NCBI GenBank assembly: GCA_017619255.1
Contig: JAFZSS010000168.1
Location: 1-5,858 of the forward strand
Reading direction: 5' to 3'
DNA length: 5,858 nucleotides
DNA from: Muribaculaceae bacterium
Lineage (GTDB): Bacteria > Bacteroidota > Bacteroidia > Bacteroidales > Muribaculaceae
Within the stretch, counting starts at the first letter, position 1. Every line of letters begins with the position of its first letter. A program made the translations under genes and the position numbers. The notes below the pieces were generated by a model that worked only from the letters and a program-made list of their open reading frames with translations, was not told where the DNA came from and searched no databases. This document shows, one piece after another, positions 1-5,858 of this stretch.

Positions 1-818
1 CCGATGGCGATGGTTTTTATTCTTGTGTCCTTGATGGCCTTGCCGAACTTGTCCATCAAAATTTCGATAATCGTGCGCTGCAACGAGGCGGCGAGGTCAG
101 CACGGTTCTCATCGATGAAGTTGGGATTTTCCTTCAGGGCATCACGCAAGGTATAGAGGAACGAGGTCTTCAAGCCGCTGAAACTGTAGTTGTACCCGTC
201 GATATGGGGCTTGGCGAACTTGAATGCCTTGCTGTCGCCCTCGGCGGCCAAGCGGTCGATGTGAGGTCCACCGGGATAAGGCAGGCCCATGACCTTGGCG
301 CACTTGTCGAAGGCTTCGCCGGCAGCGTCATCGATGGTCTGCCCTAGCACTTCCATGTCGCTCGGCGAGTTGACCTTGATAATCTGGGAGTTTCCACCGC
401 TGATGAGCAGACACAGGTAAGGGAACTCGGGCACTTCGGCATCGGGCGTCTCCTTGACAAAATGGGAGAGCACATGGCCGTGCAGGTGGTTCACATCGAC
501 CAACGGAATGTCGAGCGCCAGAGCCAGCCCCTTGGCAAAGGAAGTGCCCACATGGAGCGAACCAGGCAGACCGGGGCCACGCGTGAAGGCAATAGCGTCG
601 ATGTCGCCCTTGTCGATGCCCGCCTGACGGATGGCCTCGCTGACGACGGGCACGATGTTCTGCTGATGGGCGCGTGACGCCAATTCCGGCACCACACCGC
701 CATAGGCCTCATGCACCCGTTGGCTGGCGATGACATTACTCAGCAGCACGGTGTCACGCAACACCGCTGCCGATGTGTCGTCACACGAAGATTCTATACC
801 CAATATCGTCACACTCAT
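1..818 (-). CDS. tsaD: TsaD, tRNA N6-adenosine threonylcarbamoyltransferase (3' end cut by window edge)
   Basis: TsaD transfers the threonylcarbamoyl group from threonylcarbamoyl-AMP to A37 of ANN-decoding tRNAs, giving t6A. In bacteria it works in the cytoplasm with TsaB and TsaE, after TsaC makes the intermediate. I translated the strand by hand from the ATG at 818-816; 272 complete codons are present and no stop is reached. Visible family motifs are GIESSCDDTSAAV (residues 7-19), GGVVPELASRAH (40-51), GPGLPGSLHVG (81-91), the metal-binding HxxxH pair His111/His115, SGGNSQ (140-145), GQTIDDAAGEAFDK (159-172), GLPYPGGP (178-185) and YSFSGLKTS (211-219). The usual length is about 340 residues, so roughly the last 70, with the AGG motif and the third metal ligand Asp, lie outside the window. 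An in-frame TGA lies 11 codons upstream of the ATG; the only start-like codon between them is a TTG inside the promoter motif, so the ATG is preferred. No Shine-Dalgarno is seen, as is common in Bacteroidota. The gene is intact as far as it can be read. Confidence 0.97.
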   Translation of the reverse strand, partial: MSVTILGIESSCDDTSAAVLRDTVLLSNVIASQRVHEAYGGVVPELASRAHQQNIVPVVSEAIRQAGIDKGDIDAIAFTRGPGLPGSLHVGTSFAKGLALALDIPLVDVNHLHGHVLSHFVKETPDAEVPEFPYLCLLISGGNSQIIKVNSPSDMEVLGQTIDDAAGEAFDKCAKVMGLPYPGGPHIDRLAAEGDSKAFKFAKPHIDGYNYSFSGLKTSFLYTLRDALKENPNFIDENRADLAASLQRTIIEILMDKFGKAIKDTRIKTIAI

Positions 819-857
819 CTCTAATCGCTTTAACGGCTGCAAAGGTAGTCAAATTTT
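819..857. other. 39-base intergenic gap between the DUF4421 gene and tsaD
   Basis: This is the only non-coding stretch in the window. It holds the -7 element of the candidate tsaD promoter and the short tsaD leader. I see no inverted repeat followed by a T-run on the minus strand, so no intrinsic terminator for the tamB-DUF4421 transcript is apparent and read-through into tsaD is likely. Confidence 0.7.
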
Positions 858-870
858 CTAAAAGCGGAAA
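840..870 (-). promoter_or_regulatory. Candidate Bacteroidota sigma-ABfr-type promoter for tsaD
   Basis: Read on the minus strand, TACCTTTG at 847-840 matches the Bacteroidota -7 consensus TAnnTTTG exactly. TTTC at 870-867 matches three of four bases of the -33 element TTTG, with a 19-base spacer, which is the expected spacing. Transcription would start near 835, giving a leader of about 17 bases before the tsaD ATG. The -33 element and part of the spacer lie inside the last codons of the upstream DUF4421 gene. The -7 match is seen directly; promoter activity is inferred. Confidence 0.6.
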
Positions 871-2039
871 CCGGCCGTGAGGTCCAGGTTGCTGTAACTG
901 TTATAGAAACTGTGATTGGTGCTCGTGTACCAGTGTCCCTCGTGGTTGAAAGTGAGGGCATAGAAGAAATTGCCGGCTGTTCGCACGAGGGCCATTCGGC
1001 CGTTCAGGTTGGTGGACAACAGCGACTTCTTGCCCTCGATGGAATTGGGAAAACTGTGACGATAGCCGATGCTGGGCACCACAGTGATGTTGTAGAGCCA
1101 TCCGTGATGAAAGACCCAACTGTAGCCATATCCTATCATGAAACCGAAGTCACGGTAACGGAAACGGTAGTCGGTCACCTGATTGGGCAGATATCTCTTG
1201 AGTTCTGGTTCCAGCGTGCTCATATCCATAACCACATCCTGATGGCTCAGATAGATGCCAGCCATCAGTGAGCCAGCACTGCGCTTCTGGAACTTGGAGA
1301 AGCAGTAGGCTGCAGCCTGGGAATAGTGTGTGTGGTTGAAGATGTAATAGGCGTCCAAGCCATACCCCTCGCGCTTGAGACCCGAAAAGATTTCGCTGCC
1401 TTGCCAGTTGCCCAACCTGTGCAGATGCACGGTGCTCTGGTCATTCTTGCGATAATAGCCCTCAATAAAGATTCGCGAGGTAGTGAACGAGAACTGCAAT
1501 CGGCGGTTGCGGATGAATTTTCCAGCCAGCAGGTCACGCGCGTTGATCATGTAAGTGAAGCTCAATCCCATGCCGCTGATATGGAAACCGAACAATGAGG
1601 TGACATCACTGTTGAGTTGCACGGGCGTTTCCCATTTGCCCAGATGTCCCGAGTAAAAGTCCAGCCAGTTGCTGTTCTTGAGCATGACTTTGAACTTCTT
1701 GCGTCCCTTGCCCGGATTGACGACATAGGCGGTGTCATAGTAGTTGAGGGCATGATTAAGCCACCGATAGGTCTTTACTCCAAAATCCAACACCTTAGGA
1801 TACACAATCGATGTATCGTTTATGCTCCAACCATGACGAAAGATGACCCGCTTCCAGTAATCCTTGCCTTGATGGTTCACGCTATCGAGGTTCATGGCAA
1901 TGCTGTCGAGCCGCATAGTGACGCTATCTGTCACGGGAGCATTCAATACCGTGGTATCTGTCAAGAGCAGCACATCGCTGGCCCACACGGCCATCCAGCC
2001 GAGCATCAAAAAGGCAAGCGATGTGACAATCCTCTTCAT
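858..2039 (-). CDS. DUF4421-family predicted outer-membrane beta-barrel protein
   Basis: The protein has 393 residues from the ATG at 2039-2037 to the TAG at 860-858. The N-terminus, MKRIVTSLAFLMLGWMAVWA followed by Ser-Asp, is a clear type I signal peptide with likely cleavage after VWA; no lipobox cysteine is present. A polar Asp/Ser/Thr-rich stretch of about 70-80 residues follows. From about residue 100 onward the sequence is rich in alternating aromatic and polar strands with Gly/Tyr/Asn turns. The end, LTAGFRF, finishes in the C-terminal phenylalanine typical of BAM-assembled barrels. The NWLDFY...VQLNSDVTSLFGFHISGMGLSFTY region (from about residue 124) resembles DUF4421, a Bacteroidota family of unknown function; this assignment is from memory of the family. 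The start overlaps the tamB stop as TGATG; a GTG one codon upstream (2042) is an alternative. Location in the outer membrane is inferred. It could be a TamB partner or simply a co-transcribed porin-like protein. Confidence 0.82.
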   Translation of the reverse strand: MKRIVTSLAFLMLGWMAVWASDVLLLTDTTVLNAPVTDSVTMRLDSIAMNLDSVNHQGKDYWKRVIFRHGWSINDTSIVYPKVLDFGVKTYRWLNHALNYYDTAYVVNPGKGRKKFKVMLKNSNWLDFYSGHLGKWETPVQLNSDVTSLFGFHISGMGLSFTYMINARDLLAGKFIRNRRLQFSFTTSRIFIEGYYRKNDQSTVHLHRLGNWQGSEIFSGLKREGYGLDAYYIFNHTHYSQAAAYCFSKFQKRSAGSLMAGIYLSHQDVVMDMSTLEPELKRYLPNQVTDYRFRYRDFGFMIGYGYSWVFHHGWLYNITVVPSIGYRHSFPNSIEGKKSLLSTNLNGRMALVRTAGNFFYALTFNHEGHWYTSTNHSFYNSYSNLDLTAGFRF

Positions 2040-2042
2040 CAC
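2037..2042 (-). promoter_or_regulatory. Stop/start overlap joining tamB to the DUF4421 gene
   Basis: On the minus strand the junction reads GTGATG. The tamB stop TGA (2041-2039) shares its A with the ATG (2039-2037) of the next gene. The GTG at 2042-2040 would instead give a four-base GTGA overlap. I prefer the ATG because it gives Met-Lys-Arg directly ahead of the hydrophobic signal-peptide core. No Shine-Dalgarno lies in front, so the downstream gene is probably translated by termination-reinitiation coupling from tamB. The overlap is seen; the coupling is inferred. Confidence 0.7.
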
Positions 2043-5000
2043 TGATCGGTTGATGGATGGGCTTGGTTAGATGAACGCAATGTGACCATGGGAGCTGGCT
2101 GACGCACACTGCTGTCGCGAGGTTGTTCAGGCGAAGGCGCACGACGAGGTATGCTGTCCACTGCGGGTGTTAACTGCCGCGTGGTGTCAACAGCACTCTT
2201 ATGCGACGGCTTGTCAAAGTCATGTTTCCACACAATGCCCACTCCCTGGGTGGTGAGAGCGTTGCGCAGGTAGTAGTTCTGATCATTGAAGTGGTTATAG
2301 GCTTTGAGCCTGAAAGTCCCCTTACTGTTGAGCAGGTACTCGATGTCAAAGTCACCAATGAAATTAGTGTTGCTCTGGTTATAGGTGTTGTCACGGTAAC
2401 CGAAGTTGCCGTTAAGCAGCAACCTGTTGTTAAGCAACTGGCTGGACAACGCCACATCGACCTCCATGTCGCTGAAGTCACCCTTGTCGGTGCGGAAGTT
2501 CGGAGCAATTGACAGGTTGTCGGTCATTTTGCCCAGGATATTGCTCAATTGGCCCGCAATGGTGGATGAGGCCACCGATGTGAGGAACTCATTCTGGTTA
2601 GTAGATGAGCGCGTGTATTCCGGGGTATAGAATCGATTAAGTGCCAACAAGTAGATAATCTGCCGATTCATCATCTCATCGGTACTGATGATGCTCTTGA
2701 CCTTGTGATAGGCGTCACTGGAGAGTGACGGGAATTCCAGATCAAACGATATTTCAGGCTGGCTGATAATGCCCTGGGCCTTCAACAAGGCATGTACGGG
2801 GACATTGGTGCGATTAAGCTCACGATCCTGGGCGAAAGAGTCGTCAAGATCCTTCAAGTTGGCATTCAACGAATAAACTGCCTCCAGATTGAGCACGGCG
2901 GCATAGGGATCGCCCTCAAAACTGATGCTGCTGCCATCGCGGATGGTGAAGTCCTTGATAATTACATCTTGTAGCGTGAAGTTATAGGTGCCCTTGTCAA
3001 GCGTGTACTTGCCGTATGTCTTCAACTCGCCGTTGTTGTTATAGGTCATGCGCATGTGTCCGCTACCCGTTGCCTTGATGCGGTCGCCGCCCACAGGGTC
3101 CATGACCACGGTGAGCGCCACATCGGGCGTGATGTCGCCCTGCAAGTCAATGTTATAGGCGCTGGGCTCGGAGTTGATTTCCTGCTGTACCTTCTGCTTC
3201 AACTGGCTCATAATCATGTCGAGGGTGTCCATCTCTTGCACGACGACAGGCTCGAGAGGCGCATTACGGTCCCTGAATGTGATGAAGTTGTAGTTATTGA
3301 CTTGCTCGTTGTCGCTCATCACAAGAGTAAACTTGCTGCGCGGAGCGGAAGTCATATTCACCCTGATATTCACAATGCCCGGCCCACCATCGACAAAGCA
3401 GGATCCATTGCCATAGATGGTACCGTACCAGTCAGGATTAATCGTGGGATTAGTGTCATAGGACAGGAAATCACGGGCATCGGTGATGGCGAAGCTGAAC
3501 TCCGGCTTGTGGAAGGCATCATGCTTGAGCCAACCGCCAAACCGCGCTTCATGCCCCTCGCGGTCATGAATGGTGACATCGTCCACCTCGATGAGGTTTG
3601 GAACAGCCTTGATGGGCACATCTGAAGCCGTGTAGTAGCAATTCACATAATCCACGAGAAATTTGATAGAGTCCGCTACAAGATCTCCAGCCAGGTTGAT
3701 GGTGTGGAAGTTACCGAACAAGATGGCCTTACCCGACATTTCGCCCTGCACATCGCTGGTAAAGGCCTCCATGTAGGGTTTGAGGAAGGCCACATTGGCG
3801 TGATCGGTGTCAAACTCGATATAGAGCGAGTCGTCGGCGATATAGATGCCACCATCGAGTTGGGTAAGCTTGCCGTTGGGCTGGGTAATATCGCCCTTCA
3901 CTATCACACCCTTGGTCTCATTGTCATAGTTTGCTGAGATATCAAAGTCACCCAGAACAGCATCGTTATAGGAGATGTCTTTGATGAACAGGCTGGGCGT
4001 GTACAGGCGGGGAGAGCCCGAAAGCAATTCGCTCGCATAGAACTTGCTGGTCGCCCTGCCGCCAAAGTCAACATGGTCGACAGCCAAGGTCTCGAACACA
4101 TAGTCCAGACTCACGTCATTGAGTTCAACACACAGTTCGTCATCAGGATCATGCGATACCTTGCCATTAATGCTGATGAATTGTTCGCCATGGCGTCCTG
4201 AGAGATTGTCCACAGCCAGACCACCGTGTTCAATATTGATATGACCCTTCTCCACATTCCACACGGTGTCGTTAAACACCATCTGTGATGGATTAATGTC
4301 GATATCGGCTTTCAACTTGCCATCATCGCCACGGTCCAACAGACCGCTCATGCTCATGTTACCGTAGAAATCACGTTCATTGGGTACACGCCACGCCAGA
4401 TTGGCGTCAAGGCGGTTATTCTGTCCACTGGCATCCATATTCAGGTTGATCATGCCATTCTTGGACGGATAACTCGACTGCGCATTGATGATGACCTGGT
4501 CGCTGACACTGTCGAGTGATGCCATCAAACGGGTTTTCTCAATCAACTTGTTTCCCTGCAGCATCAACGGAGCGTCCACCACAAGGTCGAAGGTGTTATC
4601 GTTCTCGTCCAGGTTTCCCTCCACAATGACACGATAAGCCAGTTTAACGGGCAGGTTAAGCATCTCATGCAATTCATCGTCGGGATTGATGACAAGGTTG
4701 AACCTCACGTCGTGGGGCTGGCCACTGTGGGTATAGTCGGCATAATTGCCAAAATACTCCGGGAAAGCCCGCGAGAGCATATGCTTAACCGTCGGAACAA
4801 CCGTGTTGAAGTCATACTGGCCCGAAATGAAGCCGTTGATATGGTCGCTATTGATATCGACAATCTTGTCGATGCCCTCGTTGTCGGCATTGACCTCCAA
4901 GTGATTGAAGTGCAAACCCTTGCCATGGTTGTCCACCATACTGAAGTCACTCACCGACATGTGGCCCGAGATATTGTCCAGCGAGTTCCCCCAAAACGAA

Positions 5001-5858
5001 GCGGTGGCATTGGCCGACAGGCGGTGGTTGGGATACTTGCTGCTGATGCCCAAATGAGCAAGATTCAAGTCACGGGTAGAGATATTCACATCAAATGACG
5101 ACTTGGGGCCATTAAGCTGTGCGACGCCCTCGAGCTCCACCTTGCCATTGGGGTCGTTAATGGCCAATGTGCCAGTGAAGTTCTGCCCCTGCTTATCCAC
5201 ATCGGCATCGATATCATGGTAACGAACGCCCTTGAAATCCACAAAGGGGATATGACCTTGGAGATGCCCCGATATGTCTCCGCCGCGCATCACGGCATCG
5301 ATCTCTGCATCCATGGCCACTTGATCGAGCAAGTCGCGTTTGTCGAGCAGTGTGCCCAGTTGCAGGCCATCGGTCTTGACATGTCCACTGTAGTGTGTCT
5401 CGCCTTGGTGCCGAGCAAGAGTGCCATTAAGGTCGGCGTTGCCCAACGAGGTACCCACCTTGCCGTTAAAACTCATGTTGGTGCCCTTGCTATGCATCTC
5501 TCCATCGATGGTCACATTACCGCAGTGAGAGATGATGTTGCGAACCTGCGGCGACAGGTTGGGAGCCAAGGCCATCAGACGCGAAATATCGCTGGAACTC
5601 GCATCAAGGTCGATGAGGTCCAGGTCCAATGTTCGGTAGCCGGCCTCGGTGGGCATGGAGAACCCTCCACGGGCATTAAGTGCCAAGCCACCGTCACGAG
5701 TGCGCAAGCGCAGGGTCGGCACCTCGATGTGAGAGCCATCTCTAATCACCTCGGCAGCAACCGACAAGGGCTCGTCAAACTGCTTGAGTTGCGGCAGCAG
5801 GGCTGACAAGTCGCTAGGCGTGACGGTGCTGCCCGGAGTCCTCACACGCAATGGCATA
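2039..5858 (-). CDS. tamB: TamB-like translocation and assembly module protein (5' end cut by window edge)
   Basis: At least 1272 residues are visible, ending at the TGA 2041-2039. The frame is open to the right edge and the first Met seen (5857) is probably internal. No signal anchor is present, and Bacteroidota homologues are, from memory, some 1450-1600 residues long, so roughly 200-300 N-terminal residues are probably missing. TamB/AsmA-like proteins are anchored in the inner membrane and form a long hydrophobic beta-taco groove across the periplasm, linked to outer-membrane protein assembly and phospholipid transport. Most of the visible part is repetitive short beta-strands such as GNVTIDGEMHSKG and KVELEGVAQLNG. 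The C-terminal TamB domain (DUF490) is clear: DLQGDITPDVALTVVMDPVGGD from residue 904, FEGDPYAAVLNLEAVY near 980-995, and EFPSLSSDAYHKVKSI then MMNRQIIYLLALNRFYTPE at 1041-1080. Terminal strands (1115-1216) precede a Pro/Ser-rich tail. No frameshift is seen. It shares a start/stop overlap with the DUF4421 barrel gene. Confidence 0.92.
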   Translation of the reverse strand, partial: MPLRVRTPGSTVTPSDLSALLPQLKQFDEPLSVAAEVIRDGSHIEVPTLRLRTRDGGLALNARGGFSMPTEAGYRTLDLDLIDLDASSSDISRLMALAPNLSPQVRNIISHCGNVTIDGEMHSKGTNMSFNGKVGTSLGNADLNGTLARHQGETHYSGHVKTDGLQLGTLLDKRDLLDQVAMDAEIDAVMRGGDISGHLQGHIPFVDFKGVRYHDIDADVDKQGQNFTGTLAINDPNGKVELEGVAQLNGPKSSFDVNISTRDLNLAHLGISSKYPNHRLSANATASFWGNSLDNISGHMSVSDFSMVDNHGKGLHFNHLEVNADNEGIDKIVDINSDHINGFISGQYDFNTVVPTVKHMLSRAFPEYFGNYADYTHSGQPHDVRFNLVINPDDELHEMLNLPVKLAYRVIVEGNLDENDNTFDLVVDAPLMLQGNKLIEKTRLMASLDSVSDQVIINAQSSYPSKNGMINLNMDASGQNNRLDANLAWRVPNERDFYGNMSMSGLLDRGDDGKLKADIDINPSQMVFNDTVWNVEKGHINIEHGGLAVDNLSGRHGEQFISINGKVSHDPDDELCVELNDVSLDYVFETLAVDHVDFGGRATSKFYASELLSGSPRLYTPSLFIKDISYNDAVLGDFDISANYDNETKGVIVKGDITQPNGKLTQLDGGIYIADDSLYIEFDTDHANVAFLKPYMEAFTSDVQGEMSGKAILFGNFHTINLAGDLVADSIKFLVDYVNCYYTASDVPIKAVPNLIEVDDVTIHDREGHEARFGGWLKHDAFHKPEFSFAITDARDFLSYDTNPTINPDWYGTIYGNGSCFVDGGPGIVNIRVNMTSAPRSKFTLVMSDNEQVNNYNFITFRDRNAPLEPVVVQEMDTLDMIMSQLKQKVQQEINSEPSAYNIDLQGDITPDVALTVVMDPVGGDRIKATGSGHMRMTYNNNGELKTYGKYTLDKGTYNFTLQDVIIKDFTIRDGSSISFEGDPYAAVLNLEAVYSLNANLKDLDDSFAQDRELNRTNVPVHALLKAQGIISQPEISFDLEFPSLSSDAYHKVKSIISTDEMMNRQIIYLLALNRFYTPEYTRSSTNQNEFLTSVASSTIAGQLSNILGKMTDNLSIAPNFRTDKGDFSDMEVDVALSSQLLNNRLLLNGNFGYRDNTYNQSNTNFIGDFDIEYLLNSKGTFRLKAYNHFNDQNYYLRNALTTQGVGIVWKHDFDKPSHKSAVDTTRQLTPAVDSIPRRAPSPEQPRDSSVRQPAPMVTLRSSNQAHPSTDQ
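2042..2212 (-). other. Proline/serine-rich C-terminal tail of the TamB-like protein
   Basis: After the last predicted beta-strand (GVGIVWKHDF) the TamB-like protein continues for 57 residues (1216-1272) with 9 prolines, 14 serines or threonines and many charged or Gln/Asn residues. It contains almost no hydrophobic stretch and looks intrinsically disordered. Proteobacterial TamB ends at the folded domain that docks on the TamA barrel, so this tail is an extension relative to that model. The frame stays open without disturbance up to the TGA, so it does not look like a frameshift product. Confidence 0.6.

Noticed and set aside
462..736. Small open frames on both strands within tsaD (462-677 plus, 491-736 minus)
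   Set aside because: Both overlap the well-conserved TsaD motifs read in a different frame and are shadows of tsaD.
1617..2045. 142-codon plus-strand open frame covering the signal-peptide end of the DUF4421 gene
   Set aside because: The minus-strand protein has a convincing signal peptide and barrel pattern, and the plus-strand product has no sensible features.
2291..2309. Plus-strand TA...TTTG-like sequences antisense to tamB (near 2300 and near 3775)
   Set aside because: The spacing between TA and TTTG is off by one from the TAnnTTTG consensus and no plus-strand gene lies downstream.
2170..2508. 112-codon minus-strand frame inside the 3' part of tamB, considered as a possible frameshifted tamB end
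   Set aside because: The main tamB frame stays family-like through the TamB domain and is open to its stop; the alternate product is a Thr/Ser/Arg-rich shadow.
3056..3625. 189-codon open frame on the plus strand
   Set aside because: It is wholly antisense to the clearly coding TamB-like gene, resembles no family I recognise, and has no promoter motif. It is explained by the codon bias of the opposite strand.
5216..5806. 196-codon open frame on the plus strand
   Set aside because: It is antisense to the beta-strand repeats of the TamB-like gene, with no recognisable domain and composition as expected of a complementary-strand shadow.
2039..5858. Possible adhesin or repeat-rich surface protein instead of TamB
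   Set aside because: The repetitive beta pattern alone would be ambiguous, but the conserved C-terminal block (residues about 900-1080) is characteristic of the TamB/DUF490 domain.

Overview
The window looks like a chromosomal segment of a Bacteroidales bacterium (Bacteroides/Prevotella/Muribaculaceae group). The evidence is three protein families with Bacteroidota-type sequences, a TAnnTTTG-type promoter motif of that phylum, and no clear Shine-Dalgarno sequences. Base composition is moderate, roughly half G+C by eye. No phage, transposon, CRISPR or RNA-gene signal was found, and coding density is near 100 percent.

All three genes lie on the minus strand, so the window is transcribed from right to left. 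The right two thirds (2039-5858) is a very large TamB-like gene whose 5' end lies beyond the window. Its stop codon overlaps the start of a second gene (858-2039), a predicted outer-membrane beta-barrel protein of the DUF4421 family with a signal peptide and a C-terminal aromatic residue. A 39-base gap follows, containing the -7 part of a candidate Bacteroidota promoter. After it comes tsaD (1-818), the tRNA t6A37 threonylcarbamoyltransferase, whose 3' end runs off the left edge.

TamB-like proteins span the periplasm and act in envelope assembly or lipid transport. The overlapping barrel gene is therefore the most suggestive partner in the window: the two probably form one translationally coupled envelope module. 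tsaD is a housekeeping translation gene and probably has its own promoter besides any read-through. The remaining open frames on both strands are shadows of these three genes. I see no strong evidence for a wholly new system; the most interesting hypothesis is a functional TamB/DUF4421 pairing.
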